From assembly GCF_003479425.1 (NCBI RefSeq), contig NZ_QUHC01000002.1, forward strand, positions 62,001 to 126,000: a DNA stretch of 64,000 nt, given 5' to 3'. This document shows, piece after piece, positions 34,374 to 45,500 of this stretch. How positions within the stretch are numbered: position 1 is the first letter of the stretch; each line of letters opens with the position of its first letter. The notes beneath the pieces are model-generated. The model was not told the DNA's origin, did no database searches, and saw only the letters and a program-made list of their open reading frames with translations. Both the position numbers and the translations under genes were made by a program. This DNA comes from Odoribacter sp. AF15-53. Its GTDB lineage: Bacteria > Bacteroidota > Bacteroidia > Bacteroidales > Marinifilaceae.

Positions 34374-35300
34374 TTAAAATTTTCCTGATAATTTGGCGAA
34401 CACTTTATCCAGAGACTCTTTTTCCAAAGAAATCTCCCGCAAATGCCAATCATTACTAACTGCCTTGTGAACCACCCGACTCACGATATTAGAATCTCCT
34501 TTAAAATGTAGACGGAAACGAGTTCTGGTCAAACGTTCCACTCGTTCCATCCCCTCTATATTCAACAACTCGGTATCATCAAGCGGGGCATTGTGCATAA
34601 TAACCAACAAAACACTAGGATCCATATAGTTATTAAACTCTTCTATCGTTCCTTTAAAAACCATATTTCCATGCTCGATCATCATAATATAATCACAAGC
34701 CGCTTGTACCTCAGGCAAAATATGCGTCGATATCAACACGGCCCGTTCCTCTGCAATCTCTCGGATCAAACGTCTGATTTCAACAATCTGATTCGGATCC
34801 AACCCGTTCGTGGGTTCATCCAAAATAACGAACATCGGATCATGAATAATCGATTGGGCAATACCTACCCGTTGCTGATATCCCCCCGAAAGATTACCGA
34901 TTACCCGTTTACTGAAATGAGAAATCCCACATTTAGCTTTCGCTCGCTCGACAGCCGAAGGAATCTCCGCCTTCGGCATCAAACGAATATCCGCACAATG
35001 ATACAAGTATTCATCCACGGTCATATCCGTGTGTAACGGAGCTTTCTGTGGCAAAAAACCGATAAATCTTTTAGCTTTTATGGGGTCTCTCCGAAGGTCT
35101 ATCCCGTTAATAAAAACGTCTCCTTCAGTTTGAGTCAACACGTTGCATATAATATTCATGGTTGTCGATTTCCCGGCACCGTTCGATCCCAGTAAACCAA
35201 ACACCCCTTTTGAACTAATCTCAAAATTAATATCCTTGATTGCCCAATCCACGCTATAACGGTGTGAAAGATGCTTTACTTCAACTATTTTATTTGCCAT
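34374..35300 (-). CDS. ABC transporter ATP-binding protein (GldA-like), copy 2
   Basis: 308 residues. Walker A GSNGAGKST lies at about 38-46, a Q-loop in FLPQKAPLH near 87, the signature LSGGYQQRVGIAQ at about 138-150, Walker B FVILDEPTNGLD at about 156-167, and the switch His in STHILPEV near 191. The C-terminal extra domain of about 80 residues is typical of GldA/CcmA-type ATPases. Very similar to the ATPase at 37.6-38.6 kb. It energises the adjacent fused permease; the genes are 11 bp apart. Confidence 0.92.
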   Translation of the reverse strand: MANKIVEVKHLSHRYSVDWAIKDINFEISSKGVFGLLGSNGAGKSTTMNIICNVLTQTEGDVFINGIDLRRDPIKAKRFIGFLPQKAPLHTDMTVDEYLYHCADIRLMPKAEIPSAVERAKAKCGISHFSKRVIGNLSGGYQQRVGIAQSIIHDPMFVILDEPTNGLDPNQIVEIRRLIREIAEERAVLISTHILPEVQAACDYIMMIEHGNMVFKGTIEEFNNYMDPSVLLVIMHNAPLDDTELLNIEGMERVERLTRTRFRLHFKGDSNIVSRVVHKAVSNDWHLREISLEKESLDKVFAKLSGKF

Positions 35301-35307
35301 AATCCTC

Positions 35308-37620
35308 TTATTTACGTTGTCTACGGAATATTGTAATCACCCCCAAAGCCGTTATTAACAAGGGGAACACTCCCATACATCCCCAGTTCACCCACGAACG
35401 GCACCCCTTGGGTAACCTGATACTCAAATCTATAAAATCAGCCCTTCTCGTATCAACCGGGAATTTATCATAAGACAACCAACGGAATGAACCATTAATG
35501 ATACTGTAATTCGACGCCCCAATACCTGTAAACTGAGAAGTCAGGGCTTCGTTAGCAATCACATCTGCATCTCCCGATATAACAATCCGTTGTTCCCGAT
35601 CTCCAACCTTCCGGTTCATCGTGAGCAAAAGTGTATAAACGCCTTTTTGTTCTCCTATCTCCGGGGTAAATTCGAATTTCCCATCCACGAAATCCGTCGT
35701 TTCTCTCTCGATCCAAGCTTCTTTATCTGTAACCAATACCGGAGTCACCTCAAAGTCCCGAACACCAGAATAATCCAACGCTAATGACGTGGGTAAAGCC
35801 ACCACATAACCATATTTCTGCAATTTTTCATATGTGGGATATTTTTTAGCCGCTTCTTCGGTAAAATACCCGACCGTCACCGTTGGTGAAGCAAATTCAT
35901 TTTCATTCACAACTACTCCGTCAGAGAACTTCACGCCCAAGGAGGATACCAATTTATTCATATTCTCCCCCCGACCGTAATCACCGAGAATAAACAAATT
36001 CCCTCCTTTGGCAATATATTCCTGCACCTTCAACATGGCGGAATCCGACAAGCTCTCCCGTAAATCCGATATAACCAATATATCAATAGAATCATCCAAG
36101 GGATCTTGATCTAAATCTATCGTTTTCGTGTCAAAACCGTTATTTAACAGAGATTGACGAAACCATTTATCTTTGGCAAACAAATAATACCCCCGTCCCC
36201 CATAGTTATCAATCTCACGAGAGCCGTATCCGGTAGAAAAAGCCACCAGGGGAGAAGGAGAAACAAAACGTTTTAAAGCAGCCGATATTTCCGCTTCATC
36301 CGGATGTTTCTTATTATCATTATACATTCTCAAATAGGCCTTTTGCCCATTATCGCGTTCCACGATACGCAAAAATTTATTATGCTCCGGCCCCAAATCG
36401 ATCACTTTTTTAATCTCCTCCGGGGTCATGAACATCTTCCGGCTCAAATTATTAGCTTGACACAGTAAATCAACCCGCTCTTCATCTGTCTTATTGGGGA
36501 AACGCCATTCCAAACTCTGATTATTTGCTTTATCGTAATAATAAACATACTTCATCTTAATATCCGGTTTGAAACGGGCATATTTTTCAAAATGTTTAAA
36601 ATCATTATTTCGATTCCGCGGAACCCCGTTATAAAAATTCTCATCCAGCAGGTTCACGTAAGTCGTGATCGTCAAACCTCCATCCAAATTTTTTATCACC
36701 TCCTGGCTCTCCTTGGCTAACGTGTTCTCTTTCGTATATGAAGCATCGTAATAAAACTTAGTATAAGGATTTGAAGATATATACCCCAGAATCAAAGTTA
36801 CCAACACAATTCCGCTATACTTCAATACCTTTGTTTTCAGAGACATGATACTCTTCTCCGTATTCAATTTCAAAATGGATAATGCCAAAAAGAAACCGAT
36901 CACAATCAAAAAATAAAACACGTTATCACTGGCTATCAACCCGTCAATAAAAGGATAAGCCCTCCCGGTGATAGACAACCAATACGTGATATTTCGCACA
37001 AGCTCGTAATCCTGCCCAACATCCCCAATAAAATTCAACACAGCCAGAACAGCCAAAGTCCCGATAGCCGCCACAACCTGATATCTCGTGATCGTGGACA
37101 TGAACAATCCTATGGCCGAATAAGCCAATATCAACAAATACAGTCCCAATATCCCCGACAACACCAACAAGTAATCAAAATTTACGATCGTTATGGCCGA
37201 AAATACAACAAATACACCCAAAACGGCAATCAATGCAAAGCCGTACACCATCATCGACAAGAACTTACCCAAAATAATCGATGCGTTCTTCACGGGCGAT
37301 GAATACAATAATTTTATCGAACCACTCTGATATTCGCGACTCATCAACCCCATCGTTACCAGTGGGATATAAAGATAAATATAACGTTGAATCGGGGGTA
37401 AAATCCCTCTCATACCCGTATAAATTCCCGTGGTAACTTGCCACAAATCATACCCCATATCCTGACTGCGTAACTGTCCACCAAACGCATCGGCAAACGC
37501 CATACCTATCTGAAACCCGAATATCACTAAAACAAGCCACGCCACGGGAGAATAGAACATCGAATTCAATTCTATTTTAGCCACACGAATGGCTGTTTTT
37601 ATATTATTATTTAATTTCAT
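35308..37620 (-). CDS. GldF-GldG-like fused ABC permease/auxiliary protein, copy 1
   Basis: 770 residues with the same plan as copy 2: permease part (about 1-250: YSPVAWLVLVIFGFQIGMAFA, MSREYQSGSIKLLYSSPVKN, TRYQVVAAIGTLAVLAV), a further helix, a long GldG-like soluble region (about 290-730: TYVNLLDENFYNGVPRNRN, VISDLRESLSDSAML, LFILGDYGRGENMNKLVSS) and a C-terminal anchor. Long stretches match copy 2, so a tandem duplication of ATPase plus permease explains the arrangement. The chains have diverged most in the soluble part, suggesting different partners or cargo, or a heteromeric transporter. Confidence 0.85.
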   Translation of the reverse strand: MKLNNNIKTAIRVAKIELNSMFYSPVAWLVLVIFGFQIGMAFADAFGGQLRSQDMGYDLWQVTTGIYTGMRGILPPIQRYIYLYIPLVTMGLMSREYQSGSIKLLYSSPVKNASIILGKFLSMMVYGFALIAVLGVFVVFSAITIVNFDYLLVLSGILGLYLLILAYSAIGLFMSTITRYQVVAAIGTLAVLAVLNFIGDVGQDYELVRNITYWLSITGRAYPFIDGLIASDNVFYFLIVIGFFLALSILKLNTEKSIMSLKTKVLKYSGIVLVTLILGYISSNPYTKFYYDASYTKENTLAKESQEVIKNLDGGLTITTYVNLLDENFYNGVPRNRNNDFKHFEKYARFKPDIKMKYVYYYDKANNQSLEWRFPNKTDEERVDLLCQANNLSRKMFMTPEEIKKVIDLGPEHNKFLRIVERDNGQKAYLRMYNDNKKHPDEAEISAALKRFVSPSPLVAFSTGYGSREIDNYGGRGYYLFAKDKWFRQSLLNNGFDTKTIDLDQDPLDDSIDILVISDLRESLSDSAMLKVQEYIAKGGNLFILGDYGRGENMNKLVSSLGVKFSDGVVVNENEFASPTVTVGYFTEEAAKKYPTYEKLQKYGYVVALPTSLALDYSGVRDFEVTPVLVTDKEAWIERETTDFVDGKFEFTPEIGEQKGVYTLLLTMNRKVGDREQRIVISGDADVIANEALTSQFTGIGASNYSIINGSFRWLSYDKFPVDTRRADFIDLSIRLPKGCRSWVNWGCMGVFPLLITALGVITIFRRQRK

Positions 37621-37628
37621 CTTATTTG

Positions 37629-38558
37629 CTATTTTTTTGTTTTTCCCGATAACTGTGCAAAAATCTCATCCAGAGAACAACGCTCCACGACCAAATCTCT
37701 CAAATCCCAATCATTAGCAACACTCGCCTCGACATACTTCTCTGTAATCCCCGTATCTTCCTTCAAGTAAATTCTAAAACGCCCGTTTCCCAAAGCCTCT
37801 ACCCCTTTATTCTCGCACAAGGTTTCCAACGTGGATGCATCGGGAGCTTTCCCGAATTCAATCACGAAACTCTCCGGGGCCACGTAATTATCAAAATCTT
37901 CCATACTCCCCGAAAACACTAATTTACCATTCTCTATCATCTTGATTTCGTTGCAAATAGCTTGCACTTCCGACAAGATATGAGTAGATAACAATACCGC
38001 ATGATCCTCGGCTATCTCCCGAATTAAATTCCGTATATCCACGATCTGATTCGGATCCAACCCGTTTGTCGGTTCATCCAACACGACAAACTTCGGGTTA
38101 TGCACGATAGCTTGCGCTATACCCACCCGTTGCTGGTAACCACCTGACAAATTTTTTATCAAACGATCCCTAAAATGCGTGATCGCGCAACGCTCCAAAG
38201 CCCGGTCCACAGCCTTCCCTACCTCTTCTGCCGGCATTAACCGTAAAAACGCCGAATGTTTCAAATATTCTTCTACAGTCAAATCCGTATACAACGGTGG
38301 TTGTTGGGGCAAAAAACCGATATATTGTTTTGCTTCCACAGGATTTTCCCGCAGGTTTATCCCGTTTATAAACACATTCCCCTCTGTCTGATTCAACACC
38401 CCGCAAATAATATTCATCGTAGTGGACTTCCCCGCACCATTCGACCCCAGCAATCCAACTACCCCGTTACCATCAATTTCGAAGTTAATATCTCTGATTG
38501 CCCACTGCACAGAGTACCTGTGGGACAAATGTTCCACTCTTACAATAGAATTTTCCAT
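37629..38558 (-). CDS. ABC transporter ATP-binding protein (GldA-like), copy 1
   Basis: About 309 residues from the ATG at 38558 (MENSIVRVEHLSHRY). Walker A GSNGAGKST, Q-loop FLPQQPPLY, signature LSGGYQQRVGIAQ, Walker B FVVLDEPTNGLD and the switch STHILSEV are all intact. The first half is nearly the same as copy 2 while the C-terminal domain differs. It starts 34 bp after the stop of the PKD-like lipoprotein of SusCD locus 2 with no terminator visible between them, so the ABC genes are probably co-transcribed with that locus. Confidence 0.92.
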   Translation of the reverse strand: MENSIVRVEHLSHRYSVQWAIRDINFEIDGNGVVGLLGSNGAGKSTTMNIICGVLNQTEGNVFINGINLRENPVEAKQYIGFLPQQPPLYTDLTVEEYLKHSAFLRLMPAEEVGKAVDRALERCAITHFRDRLIKNLSGGYQQRVGIAQAIVHNPKFVVLDEPTNGLDPNQIVDIRNLIREIAEDHAVLLSTHILSEVQAICNEIKMIENGKLVFSGSMEDFDNYVAPESFVIEFGKAPDASTLETLCENKGVEALGNGRFRIYLKEDTGITEKYVEASVANDWDLRDLVVERCSLDEIFAQLSGKTKK

Positions 38559-38592
38559 ACTTATATACAATGATTTACATACAACACGTTAT

Positions 38593-40188
38593 TTACTCAG
38601 AATAATAATCTCTTGTTCCGGTTTGGGATACATCCACAATCTCCCCCCCCACATTAAACACGGACTTCTTTATAATAAAAGGATTATTTTTATCCCGAAT
38701 ATCTACCCGCATAAAATCTCCATTGGCCAACCCTATTCCAAACTCTTTATGATTATTAGATCTAATATCATAATGTATTGCCGTTATTCGATCATCAAAA
38801 GTCATAAACAATTTTTCTTGATAATTATTCGCACAATCAATATAACGCAGTTCATTTCCTTTCGTGTAAAAAATTATCTTGGCATAGTTACCGGCACTAT
38901 TATCAGATGTTATCAATATCTTATTAGCCTTTGTCAATTGAACCGGACATTCCGTTTTCTTTACATACGAATTATTTAACGCCAATGCATAATATGCCGG
39001 AGGATTACAATCTAATATAAAATCACCGATATAAGTTTTTCCAGCTTCATTATAAACAATCCAATATAATTTTGAAGTATACGGATATATATTCCATTCT
39101 TCTCCTTTCCCCGCCAATGCCAGAACTTCCGAATTTTCGCCCAAATCCCAAGGAGTCACGGGATGCCCCGTTCCCACGTATGTTACAGGAAAAATTCCTC
39201 CCATCGGAGGTGTAACTGTTGACTGGTTAATAGACAGTACCCGATGATTCTTTCTATCATAAGCCAAACGCACGCTTGTCCAGGTACTCGTTTGTCCGTT
39301 ACCAATAAAATCAACCTCGTATCCTTTACTATCTATCTCGTAAGGTTCCGTCAAAAATTTCCCTCCTAAATAATTCTCAGAAAATAATCGACGAAATAAA
39401 CGTCCGTCTTCCGCAACCAAAAATGTAATCCGATCTGAATAAAAAGCATCAACAACACTAAAATTAGCAGGAATCCCACTTAAAAATTCATCTTTTAAAT
39501 CACTAGCTTTTTTCAAACTTTCATTACTAATTTCATAAGCAACTTTATCTGTTAAAACTAAAGTAGCTAAAGAATAAACAGAAATAGAAGGAGCCTTATG
39601 GTCTAACAACTTTCGAGGATTTCCTGGAATCACTTCTCCATTAACTTTCTGAAAAATCCCTAACGTATTCTCAAAAATCGTATCCACTTTATTCCCGTTA
39701 TTTTTCTTAATCAATCGTTGATAAGAAAGCTTGGAATTACCACCATCTTTAGAAAGAATCATCCAATTTCCTTTCCCGTATTTAGGAACAAAATTATAAA
39801 ACACCTTCGTCATGTACGATATACCAGTCGAATTCTCAATAACAGAATAAGTTCCGGTTATAAAGGACTCCGGAAACTCTGTAAGCCCCAGCATTTCCAT
39901 GGCTTTATCCGTCGGTGTATTAAAATCCTTTTCCGTACACAAAACGACACCACCAATCTTCCACTCATAACTCAAATCATTCATTCTCTCTAATGAATCA
40001 GGAGTATTGAACCGGAATTTTCCTTCCATAATCGTAGTATCTCCTTCATAACAGTACAAATGATTGGGATTTTTAAAAAGAAAAATTGGAGCTGAATCCG
40101 GTAAATACGTGTAATTCCCCTCATCTTCAAAACATCCCGCTAAAAAACAGGTAAAAAGTAATGATAAGAATATATACTTAGTTTTCAT
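38593..40188 (-). CDS. PKD-like family lipoprotein (locus 2)
   Basis: 531 residues, lipobox CFLAGCFED and the hallmark EDEGNYTY. An Ig-like PKD region at about 70-140 (NDLSYEWKIGGVVLC) is followed by a beta-rich domain (about 150-525) with strings such as YGKGNWMILSKDGGNSKLSY, VVDAFYSDRITFLVAEDG and KIIFYTKGNELRYIDC. Same family as the proteins at 22.8 and 59.1 kb but diverged. It probably forms part of the surface ligand-binding assembly of locus 2. The gene lies between DUF4843 and the ABC ATPase. Confidence 0.8.
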   Translation of the reverse strand: MKTKYIFLSLLFTCFLAGCFEDEGNYTYLPDSAPIFLFKNPNHLYCYEGDTTIMEGKFRFNTPDSLERMNDLSYEWKIGGVVLCTEKDFNTPTDKAMEMLGLTEFPESFITGTYSVIENSTGISYMTKVFYNFVPKYGKGNWMILSKDGGNSKLSYQRLIKKNNGNKVDTIFENTLGIFQKVNGEVIPGNPRKLLDHKAPSISVYSLATLVLTDKVAYEISNESLKKASDLKDEFLSGIPANFSVVDAFYSDRITFLVAEDGRLFRRLFSENYLGGKFLTEPYEIDSKGYEVDFIGNGQTSTWTSVRLAYDRKNHRVLSINQSTVTPPMGGIFPVTYVGTGHPVTPWDLGENSEVLALAGKGEEWNIYPYTSKLYWIVYNEAGKTYIGDFILDCNPPAYYALALNNSYVKKTECPVQLTKANKILITSDNSAGNYAKIIFYTKGNELRYIDCANNYQEKLFMTFDDRITAIHYDIRSNNHKEFGIGLANGDFMRVDIRDKNNPFIIKKSVFNVGGEIVDVSQTGTRDYYSE

Positions 40189-40206
40189 AAATGATCTATT
40201 TTAAAA

Positions 40207-40962
40207 TTATAACGCAACTTTCATCGGTTCTCCATCTTCATCCAGGATTACGGGATTCTGCTTCAACAACCAATTTTTAAATTCAAGAGTCAATTGAATT
40301 GCCCGATCCGGATGTTCCGAGATCAACGTTTCGTTCATTTCTGCTTTTTTATCAATTTCATTTAAAAACAACTTATACTTTTTAGCAGAATACTCTCCTA
40401 ACAAATTATCTGCAACTTCATCATCCCACCACGCAGGTTGGGCTGTTGCTGTTGTTAGAATCAATTTAGCCCGAGTACGTTCTATCTGACCTAATTTCAA
40501 ATTCTCATTCGGAACAATCTCGACAACCAAAGTCACACCATTAGGCATCGATTCAAGTCGATCACTTCGATGAAATTTTATTTTGATCACATCACGTACA
40601 TCATTCGAATCTTTACTAACTGTATTTGCATGAAAAATATATTCAGGATCTATTGTATATTCATCCGGATTAGCCGTTGTCTCCTTTTCAATCACTCGCA
40701 ACTGAAAAGCTTGATCTTCTTTCAATGTATCTCCTGAAAGTAACAGGGTCAAAGGAGCCTCGATATCCTGCACTCCATCAGGATAAAAGAAGAAGGAAGC
40801 TATAGTAGAATCAGCCTGCGCTAATCCCGGATACACTTCATTAATATAAAACTTCTCGAAATAAATTTCGTTACCATCTGCAAAAATCTCAATTTCTCTT
40901 CTGTCACATGATCCAAACGCAACAGTCAATAACAACATCAATATTATATATCGTTTTTTCAT
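40207..40962 (-). CDS. DUF4843 lipoprotein (locus 2)
   Basis: 251 residues, lipobox TVAFGSCDRRE. DUF4843 features: NEIYFEKFYINEVYPGLA, a DIEAPLTLLLSGDTLKEDQ strand pair, FQLRVIEKETTANPDEYTI, IKIKFHRSDRLESMPNGVTL, and the C-terminal WWDDEVADNLLGEYSAKKYKL with the Trp-Trp and Tyr-Lys spacing shared with the other two copies. It follows SusD by 19 bp. Function is not established for the family; its steady place beside SusD suggests a lipoprotein subunit of the import complex. Confidence 0.8.
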   Translation of the reverse strand: MKKRYIILMLLLTVAFGSCDRREIEIFADGNEIYFEKFYINEVYPGLAQADSTIASFFFYPDGVQDIEAPLTLLLSGDTLKEDQAFQLRVIEKETTANPDEYTIDPEYIFHANTVSKDSNDVRDVIKIKFHRSDRLESMPNGVTLVVEIVPNENLKLGQIERTRAKLILTTATAQPAWWDDEVADNLLGEYSAKKYKLFLNEIDKKAEMNETLISEHPDRAIQLTLEFKNWLLKQNPVILDEDGEPMKVAL

Positions 40963-40981
40963 CTCACGTCATTTTTTAATT

Positions 40982-42559
40982 CTACATGGATTGGCTCTCT
41001 GGCATTGGAACAACCGCTTCTTGACGTTTAAATGGACGTTTTTCTCCTTTTCCAAAATCAACTTCTGCATTCAAACGTTTATATAAATAGAACAATTGTC
41101 CCTCAGAAATCCACTCTCGGCGAGCATCAACAACCAGTTCTTTTACAAAATCTTCCCAAGTATTAAAAGAAACATCATCCCAACATCCTCTTGCATGACG
41201 AATCTCATTCAATATTTTTGCGGCTTCCGTCCAAATTCCTTTACGAGCATAACACTCTGCCATAATATATTGCATTTCCGTACCCCGGATAACAGGAAGT
41301 ATGGTCACATTTGCTTTACGTTTTGCCTCATCATCATGACAGAACCATTTACCGGAAAGCGGTTGTTTATCATTAGCCAAAAAAATCATTTTAGTAAAAC
41401 GAATATCGCTTCCGCTCTCATCAACTCCTGTACTGGACTTAAAAATACTATTTGTTTTTACAACAAAATATTGTCCATGGCTACCTCCGGATTCTTTCAT
41501 GAAATACGTCCCAAGTCCTAATTCATCGTATGCTTTTTCATTATACACCGCAAAAATTAAATTATCAACCAAACGTAAATTGGATTTACCTTCAAAAGTT
41601 GAAAATTTATTATCCATTCCGGTCATAATACCCGTTGTCTTAAACTCGTAGAAAGTAAATTTATCCCATTGACTGGCTTCATATTTAAACTTTAACACAT
41701 CATCAGCCGCCTCAAAAGCCTCATCATATTTTCCAGCATATTGATAGGCTCTCGCTAATAAAGCCGTCATGGAATAATAATTTAATCGATATCCTCTCCC
41801 TTTGAAAAAACTACTCAATGCACTTGGTTTACTAGCCAATTCTGTAAAAGTAGGAAATTTGTTATAAAACCGAGCATCTCCCGTACACACGGCATTCATT
41901 GCCAGTGCTGATGTGTCAAAATCATACACAAGCTCTCTGGCCCGTTCCAAATCGGTAATGACTTTATTAATACACTCGTTCACGGATATACCAGCCGGTT
42001 GAATGTTCGGATATTGCTCTACATAAGGGACATAATTTGCTCCATCATCGCTTATCGGAGCCGGGGCAAACAATCGTAACATATCAAATTGCATCAATGC
42101 CCGACAAGCATAAGCTTCTCCCAAAATCATATTTCGTTCCACTTCACCAAATTCAAATAATTCCGGGGTTGTATTTTCTATAAGATTTTGAATTAAATTA
42201 TTCGCATTAGCTACAACATTATAAGCAGCCAACCAAGTCGCTTCAATACGTGAAGCAACTCCAGTCTGACTATAATTCATAGCTCCATAGGCTTGAAATT
42301 CATCCATTCCGTTATTCTCCGGACTCAAATCATATTGTTGCGAAAAACCATCTAGCATCGCAAAAGACAAATTCATTCCATACAACGATGATTTACCCAT
42401 GTTTTTATACAAACCATTCAATGTTGAACGATATCCTTCTGCCGTACTAAAAATCTCGTCTTCAGTGGCTTGAGTTACCGGTTTCAGATCCAACCAACTT
42501 TCACAAGAAGAAAGAAGGGAAGCAATTCCAAATAATAATAATTTTATATATGTTTTCAT
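40982..42559 (-). CDS. SusD/RagB-like nutrient-binding lipoprotein (locus 2)
   Basis: 525 residues. Lipobox ASLLSSCESWLDLKPVTQ. SusD-like helices include YACRALMQFDMLRLFAPAP and ALLARAYQYAGKYDEAFEA. The RagB C-terminal part has MQYIMAECYARKGIWTEAA and ISEGQLFYLYKRLNAEVDFG. It binds the ligand over the SusC barrel. Thirteen bp separate it from the SusC stop. Less similar to the SusD of loci 1 and 4 than those are to each other. Confidence 0.93.
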   Translation of the reverse strand: MKTYIKLLLFGIASLLSSCESWLDLKPVTQATEDEIFSTAEGYRSTLNGLYKNMGKSSLYGMNLSFAMLDGFSQQYDLSPENNGMDEFQAYGAMNYSQTGVASRIEATWLAAYNVVANANNLIQNLIENTTPELFEFGEVERNMILGEAYACRALMQFDMLRLFAPAPISDDGANYVPYVEQYPNIQPAGISVNECINKVITDLERARELVYDFDTSALAMNAVCTGDARFYNKFPTFTELASKPSALSSFFKGRGYRLNYYSMTALLARAYQYAGKYDEAFEAADDVLKFKYEASQWDKFTFYEFKTTGIMTGMDNKFSTFEGKSNLRLVDNLIFAVYNEKAYDELGLGTYFMKESGGSHGQYFVVKTNSIFKSSTGVDESGSDIRFTKMIFLANDKQPLSGKWFCHDDEAKRKANVTILPVIRGTEMQYIMAECYARKGIWTEAAKILNEIRHARGCWDDVSFNTWEDFVKELVVDARREWISEGQLFYLYKRLNAEVDFGKGEKRPFKRQEAVVPMPESQSM

Positions 42560-42571
42560 CCTTTTTTGTTT

Positions 42572-45500
42572 TTAGAATCTGACATTCAAGGTTAAACTAT
42601 AGTTCTTTGCATATGGATAACTAATTCCTCGTTCTTCCTTCACGCTAGACCAACGTCCCAAGTCATTCGCGTTAAAGCGCAGTCCTAAAGAAGCCAAACG
42701 CCATTTACTTATTAAATTAACCGGGAAATCATAACCTATAGAAAGACCATTAAACGACAAATAATTATAATCTTGCACGAAACGGGAAGTCGGACGAACA
42801 TACGGTTTTTCACGAATATCATAATAAGGAACTTTATCTCCCGCTTGTTTCCAACGTTCGGCTAACACTCGTTTATCCACATTCTTATGCGTAATATCAG
42901 CATTTTCTACCCGATTGATCAAAGTCTCATTATAAGTTTGTCCCCCCCATTGAAAAAGAAAAGAGGCATTCAAGAAAAACCCTTTATACGAAACATTCAA
43001 CCCGAAAGCCCCTTGAGCATCAGGAGTCTCATCTCCCACAACAACCTGATCATTTGCATCCCAAGTGTACGTACTGGTTCCATTCTTTTTAATAAACTTC
43101 TCTTTACCATTAGCAGGATCAATACCAGCAGAACGAACAGCATAAATAGCTGTCGTCGATGCACCAACAGTATATCGTTTCAAGGGAGCACTACGTAATT
43201 CCGCGTAATAACCTCCTTCAAACGTGGTATTATAATTTTCATCCAAAGCTTTATTATAAGCCTCTGCCGCTTTACCCAGTTTCGTTATTTCATTACGATT
43301 TGTTGCAACATTACCAATAACCGTCACCATCCAATCTTTATCCCGATACACGGTTGCCCGCAAGTCAAATTCAAAACCTTTATTGACAACTGTTCCCGCA
43401 TTCGAATAATAAGTAGTAAAACCAGAAGACTGACGAATAGATGTTTCATCAATCATATCCTCTGTCTCTTTATGGTAATAATTTGCCTTCACATCCAATA
43501 ACCCGTTCCACAAACCGAACTCAATTCCCGCATCCAACGTGTTAGTAGTTTCCCACTTCAACTTCTCGTTTCCTAAATAATAAAGATAAGAAGCCGATCC
43601 CGTGTAATACCACGCATCACTATCTACAGAATAAGTCGTTACTGCCGTATAAGAAGGGAAATTTACTTTACCGGTACTTCCATACGAACCACGAACCCTC
43701 AACAGGGTTATCATCCCATTATCTTTTAAAAAATCATAATTATGAATATTTATACCGGCACCTACCGACCAGAAAGGAGCGAAACGCTTGTCTGCCCCAA
43801 ATTGAGAAGAACCATCCAGACGCCAAGAACCATCGAAAAGATAGATATCATTATACGAATAATTCACACTCGCCAATAACCCGAATAAACGGGAATTTGT
43901 CTCGCTATGTTTTGTTTTATCTTTTTGCTTGGCAGCAAATTCAGAAGAATGTACGGATCCCATTGGGAAACCCTGATATCTCATACTATTAGAAGAAGAA
44001 TGAGATTCTACCGCTTCAACTCCAGCTGTAGCATTAATAAAATGTTTCTTAAATTGACGATTATATAAAAAAAGACCTTTTGCAGTCCAATTATATCCTT
44101 CAGACAAATCCCGATCCAATTGTCCGATTTCATCAATTTTATCAAATATCCTATCAGTATCAAAATAGGGATCACGGGGATCTTTAAATGTTTCCGTCTT
44201 CTGATCTGTTTTCGTAATACTAAATTGACCTTTAAATTGCAGGCCTTCTGCTAAATACCAATTAATATTTAAATTATCTATCAACTCGTTATATTTACTT
44301 TTACCACTATAGCTATCTAACGTTGCACTATATAACGGATTGGCAATATCACCTCCCGACATCGGCCGAAAAGATTGTATCAATTTACCTTCATCGTCAT
44401 AAATTCTCCAGTAAGGCATCATATCAACATATTCACTAAAATTCCCATAGGGAGAATTCTCTGAACGTGTTGAATTATAAGAAACATAATTACGAATCTG
44501 CAATTTCTTATAACGATAATCCAAAGTTAATCCGGCACCCATTCTATCCCGATATGAGCCTTTCATAACTCCCCCGTTTGTCTCATACTTCAAATCAACC
44601 CCATAGCGAATACTCTCAACCCCTCCTTCCACGTAAATACTATGCTTATGATTAAATGCGTTACGCAAAGGCTGAGCCATCCAATCCGTATCATATCCTC
44701 TTAAAACTTGTTGTAACAAAGCGTTATATGCCAATTCATTTTCCACTGCAAGGGCTTCATTAGAGTCATAAACTCCACACAAACGCTCCAGTTCAAGTTT
44801 CTCCGCAGCATTACATACATTATAGTCGGATAAATCTGGTAATTCCAATGAAAAAGTACCATTATAACTCACCATCAATTGTCCCGGTTTCGGGGCTATC
44901 GTCGTGATAACCACAACCCCATTCGCTGCACGAGATCCGTACATGGCTGTGGCGGCAGCATCCTTCAATATAGTAAGACTCTCCACCCGATTCATATCCA
45001 TATCGTAAACCTTCTGCACGTCAACTTCAAAACCATCCATGATAAATATCGGGAGATTGGGGTTATCTTTCAAGTCTGTATGTTGCTCTTGCTTCATCTG
45101 TTCAATATCCAATCCTTTCTTCATCCCGATACTTGATTCTCCACGAATATTAAACTCGGGCAATGCGTTAGGATCCGATCCCCATAATGAATTCTCACGA
45201 ATCCGGAAAGACGGATCAAAAGCCTGAATCGCACTAATAATATTTTTATTATTAGTTTTCATCAACTCGTCTCTCGTCACGGCCGTAGCGTTCCCTGTAA
45301 AACTGGACTTCTTAATATTCGAATAACCAGTAACAACCACCTCATCCAATTTTTCAACATCCTCTTCCAGAACCACGTTAATCTCTTTCTGGTTCACCAC
45401 GTTCACCTCTTTCGAAACCATACCGATAAACGAAAATAACAACGTGATATCTTTCTGATCCGGTAACGTAATCTTGTACATCCCGACCGTATCAGTCACC

